Shown here: positions 34,035 to 43,333 of the stretch, in pieces
Position numbering within the stretch: the stretch's first letter is position 1
Layout: every line of letters begins with the position of its first letter
Assembly: GCA_034437755.1 (NCBI GenBank)
Contig: DAOTTV010000139.1
Span: forward strand, 10,517-74,516
Source: JAUZRW01 sp034437755
GTDB taxonomy: Bacteria; Chloroflexota; Anaerolineae; Aggregatilineales; Phototrophicaceae
Direction: 5' to 3'
Length of the DNA stretch: 64,000 nucleotides
Notes under the pieces: generated by a model
The model's database searches: none
Seen by the model: only the letters and a program-made list of their open reading frames with translations
Told to the model about the DNA's origin: nothing
Program-made: the position numbers and the translations under genes

Positions 34035-36503
34035 ATGAGCGATATTCACTCCGTTAATATTGAGCAAGAGATGCGCGATGCTTATCTTGATTATGCGATG
34101 AGCGTCATTGTCTCGCGTGCATTGCCCGATGCCCGCGATGGCTTAAAGCCCGTCCATCGGCGGATTTTGTACGCGATGTACGATATGGGCTTGCGCCCTG
34201 ATTCATCGCATAAGAAGAGCGCGCGGATCGTTGGTGAAGTACTGGGTAAGTATCATCCTCATGGCGATCAGGCTGTCTATGATGCAATGGCGCGCCTAGC
34301 GCAGAATTTTTCGATGCGTTATATGTTGGTTGATGGTCAAGGTAACTTCGGCAGTATTGACGGCGATAGTCCGGCGGCGATGCGCTATACCGAGGCTAAA
34401 ATGGCGAAGCTCGGTGAGCAATTACTGGTTGACATTGAAAAGGAGACAGTCAACTTCGTCGAGAATTTCGATGGTTCGCTGGATGAACCCGAAGTCCTAC
34501 CTGCTAGCCTGCCTAATATGCTCATCAATGGCGCATCGGGCATCGCGGTCGGGATGTCAACCAGTATACCGCCCCACAACATCGGCGAAGTGATTGACGC
34601 GCTGGTTTACATGCTCAGCCACTGGAATCGCTTGGATGATGTGACGGTCGAAGAATTGATGCAGTTTATCAAAGGGCCGGATTTTCCGACTGGCGGTGTC
34701 ATCTACAGTCATAAAGACAACGATGAAGATAACCCCGTGATGAAAGCCTACGCGACGGGACGCGGTAAGATTATTTTACGGGCGAAAGTCCATATTGAGG
34801 ACATGGGACGCGGTAAGTCGCGGATTATCGTCAGCGAATTGCCGTATCAGGCGAATAAGACGACGCTGATCGAACGTATTGCCTCGCTGGTACTCAAAGG
34901 GAAGCTGGAAGGTATCGCTGATCTGCGCGATGAGTCGGATCGGCAAAATCAAGTACGTCTGGTGATTGAACTTCAACGCGGGATTGATGCCGCGGATGTG
35001 CTGGCGAGTCTGTTTAAGTACACGCCCTTACAAGAGACTTTCAGCATTATCATGCTCGCGCTGGTTGACGGGCAACCGCGTATGCTGAGCTTAAAGCAAG
35101 CTCTGCGCGTGTATCTGGGACATCGTATCGAGATTGTGCGTCGTCGCAGTGAATACGACCTTGCCAAGGCGCGTGAGCGCGCTCACATCCTCGAAGGTTT
35201 GCTGAAGGCACTCGATAATCTTGATGAGGTGATTGATATTATCCGGCGCTCGCGCACGGCAGATACCGCGCGCAAAAACTTGATCAAGAAGTTGGGCATC
35301 ACAGAGATACAGGCGCGCGCGATTCTAGATATGCAATTGCGTCGTTTGGCATCGTTGGAGCGCAAGAAGATCGAGCAAGAACACAAAGAGAAGATCAAAT
35401 TGATCAATTATCTCGAAGGCTTGCTCGAATCACCGAAGAAAGTGCGGCAGGTTATTGCTGAAGAACTCGGCACTATTCGCAATGAGTATAATGACCCGCG
35501 GCGCACGATCATTGCTAGTGGTACCGCCGCGAGCGTCAGTACATCTGATTTCTTGATGCCGGAAGAGCCGACATGGGTCATGCTCTCGGTAGATGGTAAG
35601 GTCGGACGCACGTATACCGATGAGCAACCGTCTGTGACCACCAAGACTAAAAATCCGCCGATGCTCATCATGCATGCGAATACGGCGCAAGTGTTACATC
35701 TCTTCACCGCTCGTGGCGATTTTGCGACCGTTCCCGTGCAACAGTTGCCACAAATCAGCGATGTCGGTGACGGTGGCAATTACTACGATCTCTTGCCGCT
35801 GGCGGCAGATGATGAAATCGTCGCGGGTTTGTGCTTACCATCAATGACAACCGGCTATCTCTTCTTGGCGACAGCGGCGGCACAGGTCAAGCGCGTTCGC
35901 ATTGAAGATTTGCCGGGCGTGTCGTCTAAGCCTTTCAGCGTGATGAATGTCGATGACTCGGATCGCCTCGTCGCGGTGCAGGTCACGGATGGCAAACAGG
36001 AGGTGATGCTGACGACATCTCACGCGCAATCGATCCGCTTTGATGAGAATGATGTGCGGGCAATGGGCTTGAATGCCGGCGGTGTGCGCGGGATCAAACT
36101 ACAGTCTGATAAAGATCGCGTCGTGAGTGTATTCATCGCGGATGATGATGCTTACGTCTGGACAATCTCGGATGATGGTATTGCTAAGATCTCACCCTGT
36201 GCAGAATATTCCTCACAGGGGCGCGCGGGCGCGGGCATCATCACGATGCGCCTGCATGCGGATAGCAAAGAAGTAGCCGCCGCGAGTATCGGCAAAGCAG
36301 ATGATAACATCATCGTGCTCACTAACAAGCATAAGCCACTTTACATGCGTATCGGACGTGCGCCAGAACTCAAGCGGGGGCGTGCAGGTGGCGATATTGT
36401 CATCTCTATGCGCGATAATGAGCATGTCATCGGTGTGGTATCGTATCAAGCGAAGGTCAACATTATCGCGCCGGAAGCAGAAGCGGTCAATGAGGGCGAT
36501 TAG
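34035..36503 (+). CDS. Type II topoisomerase subunit A (GyrA/ParC family), no recognisable GyrA-box
   Basis: Subunit A makes the double-strand break through an active-site tyrosine. The 822-residue product starts at ATG 34035 (GAGG upstream). It has GKYHPHGD, MLVDGQGNFGSIDGD and the catalytic Tyr118 in AAMRYTEAK. The DGQGNFGSIDGD text is GyrA-like. Position 79, equivalent to the quinolone-resistance position Ser83 of E. coli GyrA, is Gln (codon CAG at 34269-34271); D83, equivalent to Asp87, is kept. The C-terminal beta-pinwheel is present, but where gyrases carry QRRGG[KR]G this protein reads QPSVTTKTKNPPM. It may be a topoisomerase IV-like or relaxed gyrase subunit. gyrB/parE is not adjacent. 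Confidence 0.93.
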   Translation: MSDIHSVNIEQEMRDAYLDYAMSVIVSRALPDARDGLKPVHRRILYAMYDMGLRPDSSHKKSARIVGEVLGKYHPHGDQAVYDAMARLAQNFSMRYMLVDGQGNFGSIDGDSPAAMRYTEAKMAKLGEQLLVDIEKETVNFVENFDGSLDEPEVLPASLPNMLINGASGIAVGMSTSIPPHNIGEVIDALVYMLSHWNRLDDVTVEELMQFIKGPDFPTGGVIYSHKDNDEDNPVMKAYATGRGKIILRAKVHIEDMGRGKSRIIVSELPYQANKTTLIERIASLVLKGKLEGIADLRDESDRQNQVRLVIELQRGIDAADVLASLFKYTPLQETFSIIMLALVDGQPRMLSLKQALRVYLGHRIEIVRRRSEYDLAKARERAHILEGLLKALDNLDEVIDIIRRSRTADTARKNLIKKLGITEIQARAILDMQLRRLASLERKKIEQEHKEKIKLINYLEGLLESPKKVRQVIAEELGTIRNEYNDPRRTIIASGTAASVSTSDFLMPEEPTWVMLSVDGKVGRTYTDEQPSVTTKTKNPPMLIMHANTAQVLHLFTARGDFATVPVQQLPQISDVGDGGNYYDLLPLAADDEIVAGLCLPSMTTGYLFLATAAAQVKRVRIEDLPGVSSKPFSVMNVDDSDRLVAVQVTDGKQEVMLTTSHAQSIRFDENDVRAMGLNAGGVRGIKLQSDKDRVVSVFIADDDAYVWTISDDGIAKISPCAEYSSQGRAGAGIITMRLHADSKEVAAASIGKADDNIIVLTNKHKPLYMRIGRAPELKRGRAGGDIVISMRDNEHVIGVVSYQAKVNIIAPEAEAVNEGD

Positions 36504-36509
36504 GCGCGA

Positions 36510-37598
36510 TTAATCTGTTGTCTGCACTAAGTCGTCGAACATCGCATCATATTGATCGATCATTGTCGCCCAGTCATATTGGGCGATGTGTTTTTGTAGA
36601 GCGGTAGTATCCACTGAATAGTGACCAAGCAAATGCTGACGCAGTAAGCCAGTTAGCGCACCATCGCGAAATAAGCAGGTGTGATGGTAGGACTGGGGCA
36701 AGAGATATGGATAATTGAGGCGGTCTGCAAGCAACGGAACACACCCGCAATAGATCGCCTCGGCGACGGCAATCCCGAAAAAGTCTTGATATGACGGACT
36801 GACGACATAATCCGCCTGCCAGAGCAATCGTGCATAGTCTGCGAATGAATCAGCATAACCGTAGTGCAAGATGCGCTCGCCGAAGTGCGCGCGCGCCTGT
36901 GAGAATTCTTGCGGGTCGCGTCGCAAATTTGCACCAGCTAGGATCACATCGAACGCAATCCCCTCGGCATCTAAAGCGTAGAGCGCATCGAAGAACACTT
37001 GCGGGTTCTTCTCCGACTCCCAGCGATGATTCCACAGAATAACGGCATTATCATGGGGGCGCGCTGCTGAGCGATATGTATCGAAACGCTTCAACGCTAA
37101 GCCGAGTGGTAAGACCTGCGCCTTGTCGCGTAGGATAGCGACCGTCTCTAGCTCGTTGTAATCACCGAAATGCTTGAGCATCCGCGGCAGTGCCTCGAAG
37201 AAACTATCGCGATGAAACGCGCTGTTGAAATACAGACGATCCGCGGCGAGCGCGCTTGCATAATTGATGAATCCATAACGCCAACCGTGCCCCTGCCGTT
37301 GATTTTGTGGATATGTGAGCTGATTCTCGTGAAAATAGAGCGCGATAGGGCGTGATGTGCGCGTGATCGCCCGAAAGATCGAAACATCCATCATATCAGA
37401 TGCGATAATCACATCCGGCTCTGGCTCAAGTTCAAGATAGCGCCGTGCGAGAGTCACTGCGCCGCCTTGCATACGCCATTTCCAGAATTGCGCGGGCAAG
37501 GTGATGCAGTGTACATCGTGGCGCGTATGCTGGGTGAAACCGTCAACCCATGCGCGATGGCTTCCCCCATAATATGGGGCGAGAAGCGTGATTTTCAT
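36510..37598 (-). CDS. DUF3524/GT4 glycosyltransferase, homologue of tRNA-queuosine mannosyltransferase (QTMAN/GTDC1)
   Basis: The 362-residue product begins MKITLLAPYYGGSHRAWVDG and continues with LPAQFWKWRMQGGA, the signature of the DUF3524 N-terminal domain found in GTDC1/QTMAN. That animal enzyme adds mannose to queuosine in tRNA-Asp. The C-terminal half is a GT4-type domain: LWNHRWESEKNPQVFFDAL, then VSPSYQDFFGIAVAEAIYCG with the E-x7-E-like donor-site motif. The family assignment is strong; the tRNA substrate in bacteria is inference from homology. It begins 5 nt after the regulator gene upstream and converges with the gyrA-like gene at a 6-nt gap. Confidence 0.85.
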   Translation of the reverse strand: MKITLLAPYYGGSHRAWVDGFTQHTRHDVHCITLPAQFWKWRMQGGAVTLARRYLELEPEPDVIIASDMMDVSIFRAITRTSRPIALYFHENQLTYPQNQRQGHGWRYGFINYASALAADRLYFNSAFHRDSFFEALPRMLKHFGDYNELETVAILRDKAQVLPLGLALKRFDTYRSAARPHDNAVILWNHRWESEKNPQVFFDALYALDAEGIAFDVILAGANLRRDPQEFSQARAHFGERILHYGYADSFADYARLLWQADYVVSPSYQDFFGIAVAEAIYCGCVPLLADRLNYPYLLPQSYHHTCLFRDGALTGLLRQHLLGHYSVDTTALQKHIAQYDWATMIDQYDAMFDDLVQTTD

Positions 37599-37603
37599 TC
37601 AGG

Positions 37604-38761
37604 TTAGTGTCCGTCTATCTTCTTAATCAAGACCAGCAAATTTTTGTCAATCAGTGGGCGAATGGATATGCCGGGATTTGCGGCTTGTAATGCCCCAACG
37701 AAGCGGAAGTAAACGCTCAAGGCTGTGTCTGGTCGAAAATGTTCATAATCGTATTTGATACGATCATACACAATGGCTTGATCCAAGGAATTGAGTTCGA
37801 AAGCTCGTTCTAAATATTTGCCAATCTGTCCGTCTACGTCTGTGCATTGGCTGAGTCTGTGTAACACGTGCGCGCATAGTTGTCGTAGCATGGCACGAGT
37901 GGTGTGCGTCCAGGCATCCGCGATTTTATGCAGATAATCACGCCGATAAAGTCGCTCTGCCCGGCGCAACATTTCGCAATCCGCACGCTCTGCGAGGCGT
38001 TGGAATAAAGCTATATCACTCACCAGCGTGATCTGTCGATTGAGATGATACTTCCCCTGATTGCGGTTGATGATGTCCGCATCGCCCTGAACATAGCGCC
38101 GGAATTTCTTGCGGATGTTGCCGATCATCGTGGAAATGCGGTCGTTAGATTTGGTGTCGTCGTCGGTCTTATCCGTTGACCACAAGTCCTCCGCTAATTG
38201 TTGATTGGTCACCCCTTGCGGGTCGTGGGCGATCCGTAAAAATATGCGGTACTCCATATCGCGCAATCGTCTGGGATACATCTCAACGCCATTCCATGTG
38301 ATGCGAATGTCGTTGAGAGCGAAGATTTCAAGATAATTGTCATTGATCGCGTGTAAGTAGTCGATCATCATGCTATTGTCGCTTGTCGGATAGAAGGACG
38401 TGGCTTCGTGCAATGGCTCTGGGATTTTCGCGAGGGGTATCTCGCGCGTGATGATGATGATGCGCGTGTGCGGAGAACATGTCAGCCGTTTGAGGACGCT
38501 GGTAACGCTGTTGTGCGCGACGCGTTCAAATTCTTCGATTACGAGATAACTCAAATCCTGCCAACGATCAACAGATGTGTCGCGCAAGCTGGCTTTAATT
38601 TGTGCTTCGACGGCTGGACGTGCTAATTGTCGGTCTGTCAGGGCGACGCGATGACTGCGCTCGATGTTGATTAAATCCGCGATGAGCAAACGGGCATCGG
38701 GGTAATTGGGGTGGACAATAATCAATTTTGCGTCCGATGGGACGTGATCTAGCCAAGACAT
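37604..38761 (-). CDS. SARP/BTAD-like transcriptional regulator
   Basis: The 385-residue product starts at the ATG at 38761 (MSWLDHVP), with AGGAG upstream; an open extension to 38818 looks non-coding. Residues 1-150 resemble a degenerate nucleotide-binding or sensor fold (LIIVHPNYPDARLLIAD, TRIIIITREIPLAKIP) with no P-loop. Residues about 165-250 are an OmpR-type winged helix (WNGVEMYPRRLRDMEYRIF, NQQLAEDLW, TMIGNIRKKFRR). The C-terminal part is an all-helical BTAD-like domain. Its partner is likely the QTMAN-like gene 5 nt downstream, which it may control or share a promoter with. The signal is unknown. Confidence 0.75.
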   Translation of the reverse strand: MSWLDHVPSDAKLIIVHPNYPDARLLIADLINIERSHRVALTDRQLARPAVEAQIKASLRDTSVDRWQDLSYLVIEEFERVAHNSVTSVLKRLTCSPHTRIIIITREIPLAKIPEPLHEATSFYPTSDNSMMIDYLHAINDNYLEIFALNDIRITWNGVEMYPRRLRDMEYRIFLRIAHDPQGVTNQQLAEDLWSTDKTDDDTKSNDRISTMIGNIRKKFRRYVQGDADIINRNQGKYHLNRQITLVSDIALFQRLAERADCEMLRRAERLYRRDYLHKIADAWTHTTRAMLRQLCAHVLHRLSQCTDVDGQIGKYLERAFELNSLDQAIVYDRIKYDYEHFRPDTALSVYFRFVGALQAANPGISIRPLIDKNLLVLIKKIDGH

Positions 38762-38887
38762 AATAGACGGACTCCTAAACGGAAAACAGTGTGTCGCACA
38801 GCACACATAGCACTGCACGACACGTTAAAAATATCTATGAGGTCTTTTTACTATATCATGCTTGATGCGCGTTTACGTGCGTTTGAG

Positions 38888-41116
38888 TCACGATGGGTTA
38901 ACGCGACGTGCCTCATAGACATTGGGAATCGTCGTGATTTTGTTGAGTATCCGCGCTAGTTGGCTGTTATTCAGGATTTCCAGCGAGACGTACAAGGTCG
39001 CAATTTGCTGGCGGGTGACGACTGATACTTCTGTGATGTTGATATTCTCATCAGCGATAATCATCGTCAGGTCACGGAGCAATCCTTCACGATCTTGTGC
39101 GAGAATTTCAACCGGAACAATATATGTCTGCTCGTCGGCAATGCTCCCCCAATTGACATCCACGAGACGTTCGGTATCGTTGATTGCCGCGACGTTCGGG
39201 CAATCTGTGCGATGGACTGTCACACCTCGCCCGCGTGTGACATAGCCGATGATCGTATCACCCGGCGCTGGGTTACAACAACGGGCGAGATTGGTCATCA
39301 AGCCACCACTGCCCATGACTTGTACGCCGTTGCTGGCATCGGTACGGATTGAACTGGGGCGTGGTTTAAAACGCTCGACTTCTGTTTTGCGCGCCTCGCG
39401 TTTGCGATTTTCTTCTTCGAGGATACGTTGTGTGATTTGTGCGCTGGTGATGTCGCCGGAGCCAATTGCCGCGAGGAAATTATCGAGCTTATCGTAATCG
39501 AGCAACATCGCAACATCATGAAAGCCAATCCGATCGACGAGGCTCAAGCGTTTTAGATCGCGTTCGAGTGTCTCGCGCCCCATAGCAACGTGTTTATCGC
39601 GATTCTGATGGCGGAACCAATGGCGGATTTTACTGCGCGCGCGTGACGTTTTGACATAGCCCAGATCACTGTTCAGCCAGTCCATGCTAGGGCCTCCCCG
39701 TTTCGCCGTGATAATCTCGACCTGATCGCCTGTTTTGAGCTGATAATCGAGCCGCACTAATTTTCCGTGAACTTTTGCGCCCCGGCAGCGGTGACCGATC
39801 TCAGTATGAACGTGATAAGCAAAATCAATCGGCGTTGCGCCAACCGGTAAATCAATCGCATCCCCCTGTGGCGTAAAGACGAAGACGCGATCTTCGAACA
39901 CTTCTGACTTAACGCGACTCATGAAGGTCTCGGCATCTTCTTCGCGCACACCGGGCCCATATTCCATCAAGCGTCGCAAATAGGCGATGCGCTCCTCAAA
40001 GGCTTGATCTTTACCACTGCGTCGTCCCTCTTTATAGCGCCAATGTGCGGCAATGCCATACTCAGCATCTTCGTGCATATCCCATGTACGAATCTGTACT
40101 TCGATCGTCTTGCCGTTTTCGTCGATGACAGCCGTATGTAAACTGCGGTAGAAGTTGTCTTTGGGCGACGCAATATAATCGTCAAACTCGTCTGGGATTG
40201 GTCGCCACAACTCGTGGACGATGCCTAACACGGTATAGCACTGATGTCGCTTGTTGACAATCACGCGCATGGCGCGGATGTCGTAAATTTGCTCAAGCGG
40301 CAAATCTTTGCGATTCATCTTTTTATAAATGCTGTAGATGTGCTTGGGACGCGCTGTAATCAACACATCCTGAATATCGTTTTCATCGAGTTCTTGCCGC
40401 AGGCGGTCAGCGGCGTGGGCGACGTAATCTTCGCGGTCGGTGCGCCGTTCATCCAGACTGCGAGCGATAGCACGATAGGCATCCGGATTCAAATAACGGA
40501 AGCTCAAATCCTCGAGTTCCCACTTGATTTGCCAGATACCGAGGCGATTAGCCAAAGGTGCGAAGATGTCGAGTGTTTCGCGGGCGATGCGCTTTTGCTT
40601 CGCTTCGGGCATATAGCCTAGCGTACGCATGTTGTGTAAGCGATCCGCTAGTTTGACTAGCACAACGCGTACATCGGCATCCATCGTCAACAGCATCTTG
40701 CGGAAATACTCCATCTCGCGATTGACAGTTCCTGTGTGCCGATTATTGTCTGCATTTTGTCCGATAGGTTTCATCGGGAGTTTATCGAGCTTGGTCACGC
40801 CGTCGACAAGCTGGGCAATGGCGCTGCCAAATTCGGCGCGTAGGTCTTCGCGGGTGACGGGTGTATCCTCGATGACATCGTGTAGTAAACCGGCCGCAAT
40901 CGCTTCGCTATCCAATTTCATATCGGCGAGGATGCCGGCAACCGCAACACAATGGGTGAAGTAAGGTTCGCCGGATTTGCGTTTTTGTCCTTCGTGGGCA
41001 GCTTCTGCACGATGATAAGCCCGTTCGATGATGCCTCTGTCGTTGGGGGATAAGTCGGGCAGTGTCTCGAGTAATGCCTGTAGGTCTTTAGGATAAGTCT
41101 TTGTCGTGGAAACCAT
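38888..41116 (-). CDS. rel: Bifunctional (p)ppGpp synthetase/hydrolase Rel
   Basis: Long RSH proteins make and degrade the stringent-response alarmones. The 742-residue product has all parts. The HD hydrolase keeps its His-Asp pair in GLLHDVIEDT and YFTHCVAVA. The synthetase has YDIRAMRVIV, SPKDNFYRSLHTAVI and EVQIRTWDMHEDAEYGIAAH. TGS is at VFVFTPQGDAIDLPVGATPI. A zinc-finger/helical region with LARCCNPAPGD is followed by a C-terminal ACT domain. Both active sites look intact. It is divergent from moeA, and a promoter-like pair lies at 41210-41237. Confidence 0.96.
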   Translation of the reverse strand: MVSTTKTYPKDLQALLETLPDLSPNDRGIIERAYHRAEAAHEGQKRKSGEPYFTHCVAVAGILADMKLDSEAIAAGLLHDVIEDTPVTREDLRAEFGSAIAQLVDGVTKLDKLPMKPIGQNADNNRHTGTVNREMEYFRKMLLTMDADVRVVLVKLADRLHNMRTLGYMPEAKQKRIARETLDIFAPLANRLGIWQIKWELEDLSFRYLNPDAYRAIARSLDERRTDREDYVAHAADRLRQELDENDIQDVLITARPKHIYSIYKKMNRKDLPLEQIYDIRAMRVIVNKRHQCYTVLGIVHELWRPIPDEFDDYIASPKDNFYRSLHTAVIDENGKTIEVQIRTWDMHEDAEYGIAAHWRYKEGRRSGKDQAFEERIAYLRRLMEYGPGVREEDAETFMSRVKSEVFEDRVFVFTPQGDAIDLPVGATPIDFAYHVHTEIGHRCRGAKVHGKLVRLDYQLKTGDQVEIITAKRGGPSMDWLNSDLGYVKTSRARSKIRHWFRHQNRDKHVAMGRETLERDLKRLSLVDRIGFHDVAMLLDYDKLDNFLAAIGSGDITSAQITQRILEEENRKREARKTEVERFKPRPSSIRTDASNGVQVMGSGGLMTNLARCCNPAPGDTIIGYVTRGRGVTVHRTDCPNVAAINDTERLVDVNWGSIADEQTYIVPVEILAQDREGLLRDLTMIIADENINITEVSVVTRQQIATLYVSLEILNNSQLARILNKITTIPNVYEARRVNPS

Positions 41117-41209
41117 GAAAACACCCGATATGTTTGATTAGATAATTAGTATATTGTAGTTCAGAACGCATCAAAAAGAGAATAGCAACCTGTAAGACTT
41201 TTAACACCA

Positions 41210-41237
41210 TGTTATATAATTATCATTGTTATGTCAA
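41210..41237 (-). promoter_or_regulatory. Likely promoter for rel
   Basis: Read on the minus strand, TTGACA (41237-41232) is followed after 16 nt by TATAAC (41215-41210). It gives a leader of about 90 nt before the rel start codon. The moeA gene starts on the opposite strand just beyond it, so the two promoters probably overlap. Confidence 0.55.
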
Positions 41238-41257
41238 AATGTGGATAAAGGGACAAT

Positions 41258-42502
41258 ATGGCACAGCTACGCAACGTCGATGACGCAATTCAACAAATTT
41301 TAGCCACAATCACGCCCCTCTCAACCGAGACAATCACACTACCAGATGCGGGCGGGCGGGTACTCGCGCAAGATATCGAGTCAGATGTTAACTTACCGCC
41401 CTTCGATAATTCTGCAATGGATGGTTACGCTATCCATGCCGAAGCTAGCCAGACAGCCACACAATCAACGCCGGTTGAACTCGATGTCACGATGGATATT
41501 CCCGCCGGCGTTTATCCGACTGATGCGCTGGATAAAGGACAAGCCGCGCGTATTATGACCGGCGCTCCCTTACCATCGGGCGCAACAGCCGTGATCCCCG
41601 TTGAGGCGACTGATAGCGATTTTTCTGAACGGGATGGCGCGACGCTACCTGCCACCGTGCAACTGTATGAAGCACTATCCGCAGGCGCGAATATTCGTCA
41701 GGCGGGTGAGAATATCCGCGCTGGTCAGCTAATCCTCAAAGCTGGCTCGGTCATTCGCCCGCAGGACATCGGCATGTTAGCCGCGATTGGGCGGGCTGAT
41801 GTGCCAGTTGTCAAGCGCGCAACAGTGGTCATTGTGGGCAGTGGTGATGAACTGGTAGATGTCACAGAACCCTTGCAGGCGGGGCAAATCCGCGATGTCA
41901 ACAGCTATACACTTGCCGCATCGGTGCAAGCGCTGGGCGGGCAGGCGATACGCTTGCCGATTGTACCTGATACCCCCTCTGCCATTCGCCAGCTATTCAC
42001 GAATGCGCTGGCACACGATCCTGATCTTATCATCAGTTCTGCCGGTGTCTCGGTCGGCGCGGCGGATTATGTCCGGACGATATTAGAAGAAATGGGGGCA
42101 ATCGACTTCTGGAAGATCAACCTGCGCCCCGGTAAACCACTGGCATACGGTCATATCGAAGGTGTGCCCTTCTTCGGACTGCCGGGCAATCCGGTCTCGG
42201 CGATGATCACTTTTGATGTGCTTGTGCGTCCGCTGTTGCACAAGCTTATGCAACAACCCGATACAACGCGCATGATGAGCGCTATCACGGGGGAGGCGAT
42301 GCGCTCGGATGGGCGACGCACCTATGCACGGGTCACACTAGAGCGCGACGGTGATACCCTGATTGCTACTGAAAGTGGCACCCAAAGTTCAGGCGCGTTG
42401 ATGTCGATGGTGATTGCCGATGGTTTGTTGATTATTCCAGAAGGGATGACCGAAGTCGAAGCGGGGACACGCTTGCCTGTTAGATTATTGCGCGAGATAT
42501 GA
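41258..42502 (+). CDS. moeA: Molybdopterin molybdenumtransferase MoeA
   Basis: MoeA inserts molybdate into adenylated molybdopterin, the last general step of molybdenum cofactor synthesis. The 414-residue product shows LPPFDNSAMDGYAIHA, MTGAPLPSGATAVIPVE, a central MoCF domain (VVIVGSGDELVDVTEPLQAG, DLIISSAGVSVGAADYV, FFGLPGNPVSAM) and a C-terminal barrel with DGRRTYARV. All are intact and the length is normal. It complements moaC and the moaD-moaE fusion 23 kb away. Confidence 0.96.
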   Translation: MAQLRNVDDAIQQILATITPLSTETITLPDAGGRVLAQDIESDVNLPPFDNSAMDGYAIHAEASQTATQSTPVELDVTMDIPAGVYPTDALDKGQAARIMTGAPLPSGATAVIPVEATDSDFSERDGATLPATVQLYEALSAGANIRQAGENIRAGQLILKAGSVIRPQDIGMLAAIGRADVPVVKRATVVIVGSGDELVDVTEPLQAGQIRDVNSYTLAASVQALGGQAIRLPIVPDTPSAIRQLFTNALAHDPDLIISSAGVSVGAADYVRTILEEMGAIDFWKINLRPGKPLAYGHIEGVPFFGLPGNPVSAMITFDVLVRPLLHKLMQQPDTTRMMSAITGEAMRSDGRRTYARVTLERDGDTLIATESGTQSSGALMSMVIADGLLIIPEGMTEVEAGTRLPVRLLREI

Positions 42503-42505
42503 AGC

Positions 42506-42536
42506 AAAAACGGGGACGACTGTCTACCGTCCCCGT
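42506..42536 (-). terminator. Hairpin terminator between convergent moeA and the S1-domain gene
   Basis: The perfect 9-bp stem ACGGGGACG / CGTCCCCGT encloses a 9-nt loop. On the minus strand it is followed by a five-T run, so it best serves the S1-domain gene; it could also block moeA transcripts. Confidence 0.75.
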
Positions 42537-42564
42537 CTGATAAGCTCTATATGCGATTGGTCTC

Positions 42565-43257
42565 TCACTTATCCTGACGGCGCAGGGTACGATCGAGAAT
42601 ATCGTCTTGGTTGTGGTCACGGCGATCTTTCTTCTTATTATTGCGGCGTTCCTCGCGGCGTGCATCTTCTTGTGCCCGACGGAATGCCATTTCCATCGCC
42701 GATGGCACATACTCATCGGGTTCCAACACCTCTTGGATGTCTTCTTCCGGTGTTTTCATGCTCAGGTCAATCTGACGATTGCGACGGGTGAGCTTGATCA
42801 CGCGCACCTCAACTTCTTGATCGACGGAAACCACATCTTCCGGTGATTTGACATAACCATCCGCCATTTCTGAGACATGCACCATACCCGGGCGTTCTGC
42901 GCCAATATCGACAAATGCGCCGTAATTTTCAATCCGGGTCACTGTGCCGGGGTAGGTTGTGCCTTTTTTGATCTTGTTCCATGGGAGTGCTGGTGGTTTT
43001 TCTAAGGTGAGGGCGATGCGATTTTCTTTATCAATCTTGAGGATATAGGCGGTGATCTCATCGCCGGTGTTGTAGACTTCCTCGATATTGCGGAAGTCGT
43101 CGCGTCCAACCTGCGAGATGTGCAGGAGGGCTGGGCGATCGATCCCGATATCGACCATCGCGCCGTATGCGGCGAGGAATTGAACTGTACCTGTAACTTC
43201 TGTACCCACTTCGAGGTTCTCGACAGTGAGCGGGGCTTCCATAACTTCTTCAGCCAT
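42565..43257 (-). CDS. Two-S1-domain RNA-binding protein
   Basis: The 230-residue product starts at ATG 43257 (MAEEVMEAP), with AAGGAG upstream. It contains two S1 (OB-fold) domains: about 16-85 (VGTEVTGTVQFLAAYGAMVD, RPALLHISQVG) and about 95-165 (GTTYPGTVTRIENYGAFVDI, GMVHVSEMADGYVKSPED). A basic tail (RREERRNNKKKDRRDH) probably adds RNA contacts. It is shorter than ribosomal protein S1 (four to six domains) and resembles general translation or RNA-stability factors. It may be the functional S1 of this lineage or a smaller relative. Confidence 0.85.
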   Translation of the reverse strand: MAEEVMEAPLTVENLEVGTEVTGTVQFLAAYGAMVDIGIDRPALLHISQVGRDDFRNIEEVYNTGDEITAYILKIDKENRIALTLEKPPALPWNKIKKGTTYPGTVTRIENYGAFVDIGAERPGMVHVSEMADGYVKSPEDVVSVDQEVEVRVIKLTRRNRQIDLSMKTPEEDIQEVLEPDEYVPSAMEMAFRRAQEDARREERRNNKKKDRRDHNQDDILDRTLRRQDK

Positions 43258-43333
43258 ATTGCCCGACTCCTTTTCTACATGAATATGTTTAATGTGTAAA
43301 ATATGCAAATCTGCTCAATGTTGAATTGTGATG

